NCBI GenBank assembly: GCA_965153455.1
Contig: OZ234501.1
Location: 12,648,001 to 12,712,000 of the forward strand
DNA from: Sphagnum compactum
Lineage: Eukaryota > Bryophyta > Sphagnopsida > Sphagnales
Direction: 5' to 3'
Length of the DNA: 64,000 bases
The notes below the pieces were generated by a model. The model made no database searches. It saw only the letters and a list, made by a program, of their open reading frames with translations, and had not been told where the DNA came from. Both the position numbers and the translations under genes were made by a program. This document shows positions 12,401-28,528 of the stretch, piece after piece (positions within the stretch are counted from its first letter, which is position 1; the number at the start of each line of letters is the position of its first letter).

Positions 12401-14079
12401 GTCAGTCATTTGAGAGAAAGTGAATGATAGTGCAGGAAATTATATAGTTTCTCCTCCCACCCATCTCGTTCTCTCTCTCCTTGACAGGACAGACTTTTTT
12501 GCACATGCCCTCTTGCATCAATATTCTCAGCCTCCAGTCTTTGGCCTCCCCTGCCTGTTGCACCTGCTGCAAAATTTACTGTAAAGAGTTCAACACATTC
12601 TGTTGTCACTTTTGGCACTCGCCACTACTCTGCATGTCCTTTTCCATTTTCACTTCTGCTTTTCAGACATAGTAGGTGCGCAATGCTTGTTTTGTAGTCT
12701 CTGTTGCTTACTTGTGCTCCTCCCTCAGAAGTGACTGGAAATTCATTTGGTGATGATGCTTGATGTGATAAGAGGTTCTTGCTTGAGGCGTTGATTATTT
12801 TGTTTTCCACAATTGATTCTGTTTTCTGCAATTGATTAGGAGACCGCAAAAAATTGTTAAGAGTTTGTATCCTTCCCTGTGAATTACACAACATTGTCCA
12901 TAGCGTATTCAAGATTTTCACATAAATTGTTTATTGGATCATTGTGGAGGCATGGATGGGGTATTCATTCACCTGAAGACATATTGCTACGTTGTGAATG
13001 CAAACACAAGGGACAACATGGAGATGAAGGCGGAGGTAGTCACCGTATGCCACAATGTAGTGAGCGTACATTCAATTTGTTGTTAGTGTTGTATTCTGGT
13101 ATGGCAATTGATGCTATGTCAAGATACCAAGAAGAAAAGGGATGGGGGTGTTCATATGCAACATTTCTTCTTGTGCTCATCATTTTGTTTGGAGTTGTAT
13201 GTCAACATAGGCCCAGGCGTTGCGATACGGGTGAAATGCAATGCTACAAAAACACAATGCACCCCTATTGTATAACTAAGAGGCCTCACTCAAAGAGGCA
13301 AAGGTACCACCAACATGGGTGCTTAGTTCAAGTATGTGGGTTAGATTTTTTATTTTTTTTTTAAATTGAAGATTCCATGTTGAAAACTCAAATATTCTTA
13401 AATATTCCTATAGATTCTTTATTTTCCTTCACAAAATTTCATTCATTGGAAAAAAAAAAAAAAAAATTGTGAAAATTTCAACATTTTGTCAAAAGCAAAA
13501 GAGAGGAAAAGAAAGGATTTGTCCTCTGAATTTGTCCTTCCTTCATCAACATCCTTGGCCACAATGAACCCCACCCACCAGTCCACCAGTGAAGGATGAA
13601 TGGTAAGTGGTCAGGAAACAGTTTTCTGTTGGGTTCCAGTTCCTTAGCTAACCATGGTTGGTTAGCTCAGTTGCTGTTTTCTTTAACCTACCTACTAACA
13701 ACCCACAAGACCAACAGTTTTATTGTTGCGCCAGTAGCAGTTTTTACGTTTTACCCCTTTTTTTTCTTCATTTATGGCGACGGAAAACCTTTGGAATCAC
13801 TTTTTTTTTTCGATTTTTTAAATTTTCAATTTCGCTTTCTGGCGATATTTCCAGCCAAAAAAAAAGAACAAAAAAGAAGCTCCTACCTACCTTCCTACCT
13901 ACCTACCTACCAGTTGCGTGGGTCCATCGGCCCGTGATACCCGGTGCCCTTTGCGACACTAGAAGAAGAAGCCGGCCTGGGCGAGAGACGAAGACGAGGA
14001 AGACGACGCAAGGCGCCGCGGAGGACGCGAGCTATAGTGCATGTTTCCCGAGTAATAGGCCTTCAAGATCGCCTCCTCC
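12401..14079. other. Spacer and probable promoter/leader of the translocator gene
   Basis: No gene is supported. Bases 12400-13370 have moderate GC and one 161-codon frame without a known domain. After this come poly-A at 13449-13466, poly-T runs at 13796-13812, and a CTAC/CTTCC array at 13884-13911. The last 150 bases turn GC-rich and probably hold the 5' untranslated leader of the gene starting at 14080. Confidence 0.45.
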
Positions 14080-17000
14080 ATGGCTGCGATTGCTTCTGTG
14101 AGCTCTGCAGCTGTCTCTGCTTCTCTGGGATGTGAGAAAATGGAATTCCGCGCTCTATCGAGCTCGTTCAGAGCCCCCGGGGTCTTGAGCTCGGGGAAGG
14201 GAAGAAGATGCCTGCAACACGATTCCGTGCACTCTTGTGGCCAGGAATTGAGGAGAACAACTGCGAACCAGATCTGTGCCAAGCGGCCGGCATTGTACTC
14301 TTCATTTCTTGCAAAACCTGTTGCCGCGCGCGGGCTGCTAGCTTTTACCCCGTTGAAGAAGACGAGCAGCTTGCAGAGCGTGAATCCCACCAACAAGCAT
14401 GTTGTCGCATCCCCGGTTTGTATGGCCGCGGCCTCCGACTCCGAGGGAGCTTCAGTGCCCGAGTAAGCTAGCTAGCGCGGCAAAAAAAGCTAGCCAGCTA
14501 TCTTTTCTGGGGATAGAGATTGTCTATTGTTGCATTTCCAGTTGCCGTTGGAGTTGACAACTGTATGCCAATCGTCTTGCAAGTGCAATATCTAGTAGGC
14601 ATTCTATTTTTGTGTGTGCAATTGAAGTGCGATGCTAGGTTTCTTCGTAAAAGCATTTGTTGCTGGCACTGACGGTGAGGGGGTTAGCTCTTCTATATGC
14701 AGGATTGCCAAGGAATCCGCTGCCACAACTGAATCCTTCGTTTCCAAGCACCCAGCGCTGGTAACTGGATTCTTCTTTTTCGCGTGGTATGTCTGGCTGG
14801 CGCCCCAACTTCTTATGACATTTGTTCTTGTCCTCGTGAATAATAACCCCTACAAAGGACATCAGTACTGAGTTGGTGAGAGCATCTCTTTGAAGGTTCT
14901 GCAAATTCTGCAATCAGCACACAAAACTGACACAGAGAGAGAGAGAGAGAGTACTCAGTCAGTGCTCTGATGGAAAAAACACAAAAGGAGTTTTGATAAT
15001 TTGCAGCTGCAGGATCTGCTGATTTGCAAAATGGATGTGTACTGGCAGGTACTTTTTGAATGTGATATTCAACATCATGAACAAGAAGCTATACAACTAC
15101 TTCCCATATCCTTAGTAAGTTCTTTGGCTTCTGCCAATTTCGATTACTCTTCTGTCAAGCTTGATGGTGAGTATCAAACATTCTAGATTCTAGATGTCAT
15201 TTATATCTCTGCAATGAAAATTATGCTTTGCTTGCAGCATCTGATGCAGACAAAGTTTGTGCAAGCATCAGAATTAGGGGGTTTCTGTTAACTGTCAGCA
15301 ATATGGTGATAACACTCAGTAAAGCATTGTTTCTTATTCTTTTTAAACTGGGTAGGCACACAATTCAATCTCCAATCCATTACTGATGTCCTGTTTTCTG
15401 TCTCTGCAGTTTTGTCTCTGCCATACACTTGGGTGTTGGTGTTGCCTATTGTTGTGTTTCTTGGCTTCTTGGGATTCCAAAGCGGGCGGTATGTGCAGCT
15501 TTTTCTTTCCCCCCCCCCCCTTTTTTCCATGGTTTGCCTTAACCTCTTGATACATATGCTAAAGACCCTTCACATGCTACATGATCAATCAGTATGTGTC
15601 ATTGAGATTGAAATCAATCTGTTACTGACTCCTTTTGTTTATGTCCAGTGTCTGTCAGTAGATCAGAAATTTTGCATTGTATGTGTATATGAATTCTGCA
15701 GTTCATGTGAACGTCCTGGTAGCTAAGAACCTTAGTTTGCTATTATTTTATCTAATAAGATGGCCCATGGTTGTCACAATACAGCCAATTGATGGAGAAC
15801 TCTTCAAGCTATTGCTGCCAGTCTCCATTTGCCATGCATTGGGTCATGTGATGACCAATGTTTCTTTTGCTGCAGTAGCAGTTTCCTTCACCCACACAAT
15901 TAAAGGTTAGTTGGCCAAAAGGACTCAAAAGGAACGTGAAACAATTGAGTATTTTAGCTGTTATTTTTAGCAGAGGAAGCATATTTTGGCTGCTGAGTTC
16001 CAGAGCAGACTTTGTTCACTGAAAGAATTGAATACCACTGTGACTTCAAGTCTTACTCATGGGTAACTTCTTGATTGCTTGAATTTCACAGCGCTGGAGC
16101 CCTTTTTCAATGCAGCAGCCTCACAGTTCATTCTTGGTCAACAAATTCCAGTTACTCTTTGGTTAACTTTGGCACCTATTGTCCTTGGTAAGTCCATTGG
16201 CTTTAACATATAATTCAACAGCTACACTAATTTTGTCTGTTCTTTCACTTGTGGACCTGCTGTGTGGAAGAACTGCTTCAAATCTTTCTGGAGATGTCAA
16301 GGACTTTCTGGTTGATTTGATTCCATGAATGATTTACTTTGTTCTGCAACAGGTGTCTCTATGGCATCATTGACCGAGCTCTCCTTTAACTGGAAGGGTT
16401 TTATAAGTGCCATGACTGCAAATGTAGCTTTCACATACAGGAATATTTACTCTAAGAAAGCCATGGTATGCCTCACTCTCTCTGGAGAAGGCCAGCAGAA
16501 CCTTTTGTGTGCCAGATGCTTTTCAATTCCCTTTGCCATGGATTTCTGTGGCCTTGCATGTCCCACCTCAAGGTGACCTGTCCTTGTTTATTGAATTGGA
16601 CACAGTATTGCAAGGTCTTGTTGACCTAGAAATGTTTAGCGATGTGTAACTGTTGCAGACCAACTAAGATTTTGGCACATGCTGTTTTGTAGACTGGGAT
16701 GGACAGTACCAATGTGTATGCCTATATCTCCATCATCTCTCTGGCTTTGTGCATTCCTCCAGCAATTTTGGTGAGATTGGATTATTCTATTTTACTGGTG
16801 CATCCCAAGGGTCTTGTCTTTGCATGTGCCTTGCTGTCTCTTAGCAACATGGTGTGAAATGTTTATATCTTGTTATCCTGAACAGGACAGCATTGACAGT
16901 TTGGTTTATCTCCTTCCTCATAACTTGTGAATGGGGTTGGGGAGGTTGTCAGATGCACACTGAGCTACTTTTGTATGCCAGAATGTTATATTGATAATCA

Positions 17001-17925
17001 GTCTTCTCTTGTGCAGATTGAAGGCCCACAACTCTTGCAGTCTGGCTTTGGTGATGCGATTGCCAAAGTTGGCATCAACAAGTTCTTGTCTGACCTCTTC
17101 TGGGTGGGCATGTTCTATCATCTCTATAACCAGGTACGGATCTACCCATGCATCCTTTTTTTTGGTCCTTGACTGTTTTATTCTTGGGCATGGTTTCCTA
17201 TCATGATGCAGAGCAGAGGCTTTGTGAAGAATTGCAAAGTGTTCTGGAAACTGCTGCGACCTTAAGTGTGCCCAATGCTAAAGAGCTTTTGCATAAATGT
17301 TATCTCTTGAGTTTAGGAACTTCCCTCGAAGGATCTAGATGGCTGATAAAGTTTTCCTGTCTCAAACTGCAGCTTGCAAACAACACACTGGAGAGGGTGG
17401 CACCCCTCACTCATGCTGTTGGTAATGTCCTGAAGCGGGTATTTGTCATCGGGTTCTCAATTGTTGTGTTTGGTGAGTTGTCTCCATGATACTTGATCCC
17501 TTAGATGAATGTGTTTTCCTGGTATTTGGCCAGGATGAATTTCAGGTCAGCCCAGGAGTTCATGGGAGACCAGTTGGTGTAAGTTTGTCTTCAGCATGTT
17601 GTCCATCTGTCTTCACACTGTGCATGTAGCTGTTATTTCTGATTACTCAGTGATTAGTACCCTTCTATGTCATTCCTGTGCTACATTGCCAAGGAGTTAT
17701 GGAGTGCTACATTGCCAGGCATTGTTCCCATCAGTTGTCAATGGTAGAAGGTTCATAAACTCTTCCTGCATCAGGTGAGATTGTAACCTGAGTCTGTCTG
17801 CAGGCAACAAGATCTCGACCCAAACCGGCATTGGAACTGTTATAGCAATAGGTGGTGTGGCTCTCTACTCTTACATCAAGGCGAAGTTGGAGGAAGAGAA
17901 GAGGGCAAAGACAGCAACCAGCTAG
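14080..17925 (+). CDS. TPT: Triose-phosphate/phosphate translocator, eleven exons
   Basis: This antiporter exchanges triose phosphate or 3-phosphoglycerate for phosphate across the plastid inner envelope. Exons are 14080-14462, 14703-14786, 15049-15114, 15410-15488, 15785-15905, 16092-16187, 16353-16465, 16693-16770, 17017-17133, 17373-17472 and 17804-17925. They total 1359 bases, or 452 residues, all GT–AG and in frame. Residues 1 to about 125 form a Ser/Ala-rich transit peptide. The membrane domain follows, with [20 protein letters not shown] (about 143-162), [20 protein letters not shown], and the diagnostic [17 protein letters not shown]. Lys400-Arg401 is the conserved substrate phosphate-binding pair. 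The C-terminal [10 protein letters not shown] and the KAKLEEEKR tail fit TPT rather than the PEP, glucose-6-phosphate or xylulose-phosphate translocators. It is about 40 residues longer than typical TPTs, mostly in the transit peptide. A GA microsatellite lies in intron 2. Confidence 0.96.
14934..14951. repeat. GA microsatellite in TPT intron 2
   Basis: An AG dinucleotide run of about 9 units lies between exons 2 and 3 of the translocator gene. Confidence 0.85.
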
Positions 17926-20199
17926 TTGATCATCCTTGGCATCTGGTAACCAAAACATGCATTTCAGAATGTGTTTGTCTTTTCCTCTTATCATTCCTGA
18001 GCTCCATTAAAAATTCTACTTTCTTTGTGTGTAACATATGTGAAGGCAGAAGCCCAGTTTTGTCTGCTCTGCTCAGATGAGGCATTTGGTCTATGTAGAT
18101 CTGTAGATCTCTTTATTATTGTTGAGCACATGAAACTGTCTTTTCTCTTTCTGGTAAATGATCTCATTCAAAGGATGATCCATGGTTGTCTCCAACAGGA
18201 GTTCATGCTATTTGGAACACCTAGTCTTCAAATCAACTGATGACCTGGTGTGGTTTTGATTTTTACTCCAAATTTTGGGATATCTCACATGGATATTCCC
18301 ACTCCCCAACATTTGACCCTGGTCTCTGCAAAGGGCAGCCCTCTCTGCAGCACCTCATGTAAACCCTATAATTATTAGATTCACTTCAAGAGCTGATAAA
18401 CCCAGCACTTGACCCAATCCTTCAAGGAATCAGCCCTGGAAGGTCAGCAGGTACTATCAACCTGCTATTTCACTGATTCATGCATTTTGCATGGAATTGC
18501 AATTACCAATGTTGGCTTTTGCAAATAAGTAACCTGGAAGTTTTATCAGTTGTAAGAATGGTTCGATCTTACCATCTGTCTGTTGAATATTGCATCACTT
18601 TCATAGATGCATTTGATGTACTTGTAAGTACTCAAACATCATGAAATTTCTCTTATTTCTTGCAACTCTTTGAAGTGGTCCTTCATAGTCGGACAAAATC
18701 CACACTTGAATTTGCTGGTATTGTAAACTGAGCTTATTTTTGTGCAACTCTTTACCATTGTCTTATGATAGATGTAATACCACTGTTAATGGCAAACACT
18801 TGTAATCCCTGTAGACCTTTTCAATAGCCATTTTTTGGCAAACTTTGTAGTAGCATGCTGAAACATGTTTCTTCCTGCATCATATAGGTGAAGAATGCAT
18901 CAACACAGAGGAGGTGTCTCAAAGGGGAGGACACTGGCGAAACAACATGTAAGTGGACTCTTCATGGTGCAATTACAAAGGGTTGTGAAGGTTATATTGC
19001 TCATCAGTCCATTTCCTGAGTTTCAACAGTGTGTCAGACCTGATTCTGGGAAATCACCCATCCTAGGTAGGTACTAGTTACTCTGTTTTTCAACTGTAGG
19101 TGTTAGGTACTATTTTCCCAGCTCAAAAATGCTTCCACTGTGCTGTTAAAATCAGATGCATTGTGTTTTGCAGCAAGTTAGATATATGAGGATTAGAAAC
19201 CACTTATTTTTGTATATCGGGTTGCAATCAAAATCAAATCTTCTTCACCAATTTACATCCCATCTCCTCTCCCACACAAGCTTACCATCAGTTGGGCACA
19301 GGCATGGGTAGTTTCATTTATAGTCATAGACTGTTTTGAATGTAGGATTTCAAGGTGGTTCAATGGCTTGTACTAGATTTCAATTCACCTAGGAGTTGGT
19401 TTGTAGAATCTTCTCTGTTTGATGTTTTATGGTTATTTTGTTTCGGGCTCTTGAAAAAGTGGAGGCTTATCAGGAGGAATTGGAGACAAAAGTAAAATAT
19501 CACAGTCCGAGAATTGGAGAGGAAAGTAAGAGATCAGATTTAGGAAAAGGTCATGAAATCAAGGAAACAGAAATATAAAGTGTGCCTCAAATTAATTGGA
19601 GGTTGTCTGCATCACATATTTTCAATTCATATTTGTTTCAGTTTATAGCATCTGGAGACACTGCTGCAGTGTTGATACTCAAATTTGCTCTGCTAATTAG
19701 CAGCAGTGGCTTAGATTATTATTAGAGCAGAGAAAACAGACTTGAGAAGTTTGTTGGAGCAAACATATTTTTGTTGCACAACAAATGATTAAACTTTCAC
19801 TTCTATAATGAAATGGATGGGCTGACATATGGTTCTTGAAATTGCCCTGAAGCAAATTGGATAACAAATTTTCCAATTGCATGCAAATCTTAATCTACCA
19901 TTGCTTTGGAATGTAACAGGACTATGCTGCAGAACTGTACATAATGACAGTGTGAGTTTTTCCTCTCCCAATATATGATGGAGTAGTGAACTTTTCCTCT
20001 TCCAACATATGATTGCTGTTGCAAATTGTCAGCCTTGCAAAGTCGTTAGAGGTTGTTAGGGGGAAAAGGTACACTGAAAACAGTGAATGTGTGTGTACAA
20101 TTGATTTTCAGAATTTTCAATATTAGATTGTCAGTAGTAGAATGGGAAGACAATGATTGTTGGGTCTAGAAAATTTTAGGGCGCAGACAGTATTAGTCC
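17926..20199. other. Convergent intergenic region between TPT and GapA
   Basis: This holds the 3' ends of two tail-to-tail genes. Its base composition is similar to the surrounding introns. No open frame above 75 codons with a recognisable domain is seen on either strand. The untranslated tails and poly(A) signals must lie here, but I could not fix them. Confidence 0.5.
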
Positions 20200-22639
<2,440 letters not shown>

Positions 22640-22904
22640 AGCAGCTCCTCCTTCTTCACGCACGCAGCCGTGGTGAATTGCGAGCACACAGAAGGCGCAA
22701 ATAGTGGGCTTACGCAAACGCCCAAAACTCCCACCCACCCACACCCCCCCCTACACCCCCAAAAAAATAAATTAAAAAAGGGGGCCAACGCCGGAGCTGC
22801 AGTGGGCCAATGGCATTTGTAGCCACAAAAGCTAAGGATATGGAGATAAGGGGATATCTAGTGTGTGCTTTTTTCTTTTTTTCCTTTTTATTTTTAAAGT
22901 ATAG
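22640..22904 (-). promoter_or_regulatory. GAPA: GapA upstream region
   Basis: This is the likely leader and core promoter of GapA. It contains a GATAAG I-box-type sequence at 22845-22850 and CCAAT at 22807-22811, both written on the plus strand. I-boxes are common in light-regulated photosynthesis genes, but these short words also occur by chance. No clear TATA box or G-box is seen. Confidence 0.35.
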
Positions 22905-23575
22905 GCTTAGGAGGGGAAGGGTACTTACACCTACTCCTTAAGGTTAGGCTTAAGAACCCTTATCATTTATTTTCTAGGAGAGATATTCATTGTTAAAACA
23001 CCATAAGGTGCCCTCCAATACATGTAGGAGGGGGAGGGTTAATATGGCCATTCCATTCCATTCCTTAGGGAGTGGTGCATATCTTACACCCTATATTGTA
23101 CCTATTCTTTAAGAGTAGGCTTAAGAACCCTTGTTGTTAATTTATTTTTTTTAATTTTTTTAAAGGAGGGATGTATTTCATGGATACCTATAAGTTGCCT
23201 TCCAAATACATCTCAGGGGGGGGAGGGTACTTATGCCTACTCCTTAAGAGTGAGAGGGATCTTTTTACATCGATACACCTACTCTTTAAGAATCCTTGTC
23301 ATTCTTTTTAGGATAGCAGCTTTGTTGCCATCGTCTTCTTTTTTGGTTTTTTTGGAACATAGAAGGGGACGGCAGGGATATTCAAAGATATACCCACCTA
23401 TAAGGTACCCTCCAATATATGTAGGACACGGTGGATTCTTACACCCACTCCTTAAGGTTGGAATAATCTTTGCAACTATACACATGTTCTTTAAGAGTAG
23501 GCTTAAGAACTTTCCTTCTTTCTTTTTTTTCCCTTTTCTAGGATGGATATTCCCGGATACTTACCGTAGCCTAGG
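22905..23575 (+). repeat. Degenerate tandem repeat, 165-215 bp unit
   Basis: Three to four diverged units each contain, in order, TAGGCTTAAGAACCCTT, a T-rich stretch, a GGATATTC-like word, AAGGTGCCCTCCAATACAT and GGGTACTTACACCTACTCC. The TTAAGAA landmark recurs near 22948, 23119, 23287 and 23500. A further scrap (AAGGTGCTCTCCAAAATACA) lies at 23851-23870. No protein is encoded. It sits directly upstream of the GapA promoter. Confidence 0.75.
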
Positions 23576-24091
23576 GTCAGTTTCCACAATGAGAAAACGA
23601 ATAATTATTACTTTTCAAAAAATGAAATTCATTTTTTTTAATTTTTTGAAATTATATAATTTTCCATCATCTATTATAATTATTGTGAATTATATGAGTA
23701 AGTGAAATTATTCAGAGCGTAGCCTACGATAATTATTATGATGATTTTCAACTTGTCAACTTCATATTTTTCACAAAATTTCATTTCGCTATTTTGAGAA
23801 TTGTAGAATTATATAATGACGAAACTGACCTTAGGGTAAGGTAGCTTATTAAGGTGCTCTCCAAAATACATTAGGAATTTCCTTGGAGTGCTTTTCCATG
23901 TTGGGGATGGTCAGCTACCCCTAGTTAAATGCCTAATCCCTAACTAGGGGTAATCCCTAACTAGGGGTTAAGGATTTGATTGTAGGCCCACAAGTGGGGG
24001 AGGCATGCCCCAAAAAGTCATGCTAGCATTCTTTATAGGTCCCACTATCATGGTGGGGTATATATATGTATCACATACCATATAATACATC

Positions 24092-24129
<38 letters not shown>

Positions 24130-27100
24130 TATATATTTTATATTTATATATATACTATGTCCTATATGTATTTCTAATGAAAGGTGTGGCCAATAATGTT
24201 GGTGGCAAGTATTAGTGGCCCTCAATCAAAAACTCCAATCATCCTTAAATGAAAATCAACTTCGAATTTAATTCATAAGGCCATGGCAACTATATGGCTT
24301 GAAACTAGAAATTATGATTTTGGTTTGGAATTCATTAATTGATTAAGATTATCATTTCCACCTAGCCAAGGGTAGCATCCTAAAGTAAAGTGAATTTAGT
24401 CATTTTATTTCAGAAGATTAGGGAAATTTCAACAAGACTTTTCATCTCCAAAGGGGGCTAATGGTCCATTTTGAAAAACTTTTTTTTTTCATGGTAAATT
24501 GCTAAATGGGACAATCACATGAACTCGAGATAGTGATTTTTTTTTTTCTTGCTTTTGTGAATTTCAAAACAATTGACCTGAAAAATATGATTCTAACGTA
24601 TACAATGGATTTTCATGAAGAAGGTGACACAAATTTTGAGGGAAGGAAATTTCAAATTGTCATATGTTTACAATAGATTTTAGTAGGTAACCACGGATAT
24701 AGAAGGATCATTATTTTTTTCCTTTCATGTTTGGTTGATAGCTATGTTTTACTAAAATTTTCTTTCGATGGTCACAACTTTGTTGACATTACAAAATTGG
24801 AAAAAAAAAAACAAAGAAAAGTTAGTTTGCCCTATGAGGCCCCATCGCAAGGATACTTGTTTCTTCTTGAAGGTGTTCGATAAATTATATATATATATAT
24901 ATATTCCTTTGCTATCAAGTTGAATGGTGATTAATATGATGCCTCTAAGTCTCGTTATATCAAGCACACCAATCATTTAGGTTTAAAGGTTTAGGATTGT
25001 GTTTGGTGAGCATCAACTTTTGAACACATTAATTGTATTGGTACCACATCTCTTAAAGAAAATTCATATCAATCTAATATTGATATCAGTTGTTTTTCAA
25101 ACTTTTAGATTGCCTAACTTGATCTTGGTGTTATGGTCCAAGGATGCGCACTATGAGGCAAGTAAATATTATATATCTTTGGTATTGAGACCCACATAGT
25201 CTTGGGTCTTTAGTTTTTACTAGGTAGGTACAAATGGTACGTACAAGGCTAGTAATACCTCATGTCCCTACCAAGCAAGTTTTGGTATAAGGTTAATATT
25301 ACGTCAATTCATATCAATCTAGTCGATTTTTTGGGAGCAAGACTAATACCTATCCATATATACTAAGGTTTCAATAGCATGCAACCCACCCAACATTGAG
25401 CACACAACCCACCCAACATTGGTTTAAGGCAACTTGCAAAGTTCAATCTGCAATCACATGCATACCCCAAAATTTCAAAACTAACAAAATGTTAGGAACA
25501 ACTAGAAAATGTAATTTATTGATCATCAACCCAATTATTATCATACAACAAAAACATGGTTGATTAGGCATCAATTCTTTTTGCGACAACTAACTAAAAT
25601 ACAAGGCATTCATGCATGATACAAAAATTAGAACACATCCAAGGAGATTCGACAATTTGAAAAATAAATTGAATTCATAAAACATATAGATGCATAAGAA
25701 AGGTGCTAAGATAAGCCCAAGCTTAAAACACCAGTGTCACATCATAAGCTACCTCCAAAATGCATGGATTCAACCCATGACATTCCTTGGTATCCAAGAT
25801 TCCACTCCTTCAAATGTGCTTGTCCACGAGCAACAACTTCACAAGCCTACAAATGCAAAGTTGATCAAATCCAAAAACTTTCAAGTTTGAAACAAATATT
25901 GTTACTATATCTGTTTTATTCATGTCAAACATTCAAAATTCAAATCAAATGGCTTTGCCAATTATTACAATCCTTGATGTAACTAAACTTATGGGCATCA
26001 TTATTTATATGAAACTCTCAACAATACAAAACTTTATGCTTCCCCTCATATATAGTTGTTCAATAACTGTGTCATGGTTCTAAATATTCAAGGATTTCAT
26101 CAAATGTATGTTTGCATTTGAGCATAAACAATGCCATCATCCTTCCTTGGAAAAAAATGTGATTATTTTCATGAATTATGCAATAGTGATAGTTGGTGAC
26201 ATTTTAATGTGACTTGCTTGTGCAAATGTAACATTCCTTCTCTTGAGATCATTTGTAAATGATGACAACCACTAAACTAAACATTCCCAAGTACAACACC
26301 ATTTTAGCTTTCAATTGGAGTCCAAACATTATTTAATGCTTCATGTTAAAGATCAACATGGCTATTGTAGTTTGATAGTAGGCAAAATATCAAATCTTAC
26401 AAGATGCATCATAGATATATTCATTACTAGTAAACCCAAAAATACTGGTTTACAATGGGGTCCAAGCAAGTGGAAGAATATAAGGGTTCACAAACTTTTA
26501 AGAAAAGATTTACACGAGATGTCATGTATTTAACACATATCCATTTTCAAAGGAAATAATATAACCACAAGGGTGATCATGTGGAACATATCACATTTAG
26601 CTAGGAGACATGGTATCTTTTGAGTTTGACATTGTGTTTTGGGAAAGTCATAAATGATTTCTACAAGTAGTTCACAACTTCTCCACACTTCTGGGTTTGG
26701 CATTTAGCATGCATGAATGTTTAAACTTGTTTACAGACTCGCACACTTAAAGTATCATGTACTTTGACCATAAATCCCGTAGTCATGTGTATATTTACAT
26801 AAAAAATGCAATGTCACCACTCTCTAAAATTGGACCTTCTTTGGTGGAAATTGAAACTAAACTATGACATTTTCACCATGACCCATGTCAAATCTTTGTC
26901 TATACTTTATATCCAAAGATACACAATGAAACAAAGGTTGACGTGCAACACAATACTACATTCTTAACCATTAATAAAAAAAACATTTCTTGTGTTGCAT
27001 CACCAATCATCATACACAAGTACATGATGTGGGAATACATGGTTTATTCAAGAAGTTCCTCTAATTTTCTATTTAATTGTATTACAAAGAATTTATTCAA

Positions 27101-28268
27101 GTTTCCAAAAAAGAAGGTAATTTCGCTTATCCTTAATGGAATTGAACAAATCTTTAAGATCCTTTCCTTTGCCAACAAATCAAATAATCATTCACTTGTT
27201 TTTCCTTATATTGTATGCTTATCATGAAGCAAAAACTTATGGACCATAAACATGAAAGAAAATTTTGAAACTTTCATGTCTAATCAAATGTCCTTCATGT
27301 GCCCATCTTTACTATGTTTGAATTTGATGTGTTTCTTTTTAGATTCTTGTGTTCAAGTGAGGGACAATGTATTGAAAGTAATTTACTCTAAACCCTTTCA
27401 ATCCCACTATTACTAAATAAATATTTCAATTTTTTTTTGTATAATCTCCCTAATGGTCCTTCTTACAATGACATCACCTCGTATTCCTCCTCCAAGTAGT
27501 CAAATTTCATTCATTGCAATTTATTTATCTTTTGCCTTGAAATTGCATCAAAGGTAGTATCATCCCTATATAGTTGCATTATCAAACAAAGAAAAGCATT
27601 AATATTTAAGCCTCTATTTTTTAATCCTTCCAAAGAAGAACTAGTTACACCACTAGCTCAAGAAAACATGATATATTGTGATAATTGATTAAAAATTGTG
27701 AGAAACAACTAGGGAACCGAACATAACAAAAGATGACGATATTTGCAATACATGAGTGTTTTAGGATGGAGATTTCAAACTATTATAGTACCTTCAACAA
27801 TGTCAGGAACAATTGACGTTTTCATATACCTAAAAGCATGTTGCAAGCATGCATTGTCACACATATGAAGCCAACACACTTTCAACAATAAGGAAAGAAG
27901 GATAATTATGTGCAATTCAAAAGCCAAAGTATCTCCTTTAAAACTATGTTGCATACTAGAAAAGTCATGCCCAATCCCAAACCCTTTCAAAGCCCCCCCA
28001 TGTTCCAAACAATGTAAAAACCTCCTTCAATTTTTGAATGTCCTTACAAAGTGCATAAAAAGTAGAAAAACTCATAGGGCATTTTGGAAAATGAGACAAC
28101 CACAAATGTAAACATTATGTTTTCCAAAATGTTTCATATTCTATTTATGAATTCTTTTCCCATGATACCTACAAGATTGGGAAAAAAAAATAAAAAAAAT
28201 TTGAATGTGATTTTTAAACTTGATAAAGCTTGAAGCTATGGGCTTTACCTTGCATCTAGTATCTTAAA
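23576..28268. other. AT-rich intergenic DNA
   Basis: No gene is supported. A CT then TA microsatellite lies at 24092-24131 and another TA run at 24886-24903. Small in-frame scraps at 25690-28110 look like very old transposon debris but match no family I can name. A short duplication around CACCCAACATTG lies at 25386-25423. Confidence 0.45.
24092..24131. repeat. CT/TA microsatellite
   Basis: About 11 CT units are followed by about 9 TA units. Confidence 0.9.
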
Positions 28269-28528
28269 GCAAAAAAAAAGACTTATGGAAACTCAAATAT
28301 TTCACCATGCAAAAATATAATCTACAAAAGATCTTCTAAAATAAACCAAAATCCTTCAAGATATTATAACTCTATGATTAATATCAAGTTTCAACGCAAG
28401 CCAAAATATCGTCTTTCAAAAATCCTCATATAAAATTAAACCTATTACCTAGGGGTCAAAATCCCTTAAGGTATTATATTTTATAATGAATCTAAACACA
28501 ATATCCTTGCCCTGGTAGGCAAGGCCAA
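28269..28528 (+). repeat. Dispersed repeat family A, copy 2
   Basis: It has the same orientation as copy 1 at 6671-6934. It keeps GGAAACTCAAATATTTCACC, CCAAAATCCTTCAAGATATT, CCTAGGGGTC and the terminal palindrome CCTTGCCCTGGTAGGCAAGG at 28505-28524. The sequence just before it (AGTATCTTAAAG) also matches the flank of copy 3, so the element may extend slightly further. Confidence 0.8.

Noticed and set aside
12879-13364. 161-codon plus-strand frame
   Set aside because: It has no ATG at its start, no recognisable domain and ends in a poly-T run; composition does not match the coding exons nearby.
14635-14913. 92-codon minus frame inside TPT
   Set aside because: Antisense shadow over exon 2 and intron 2.
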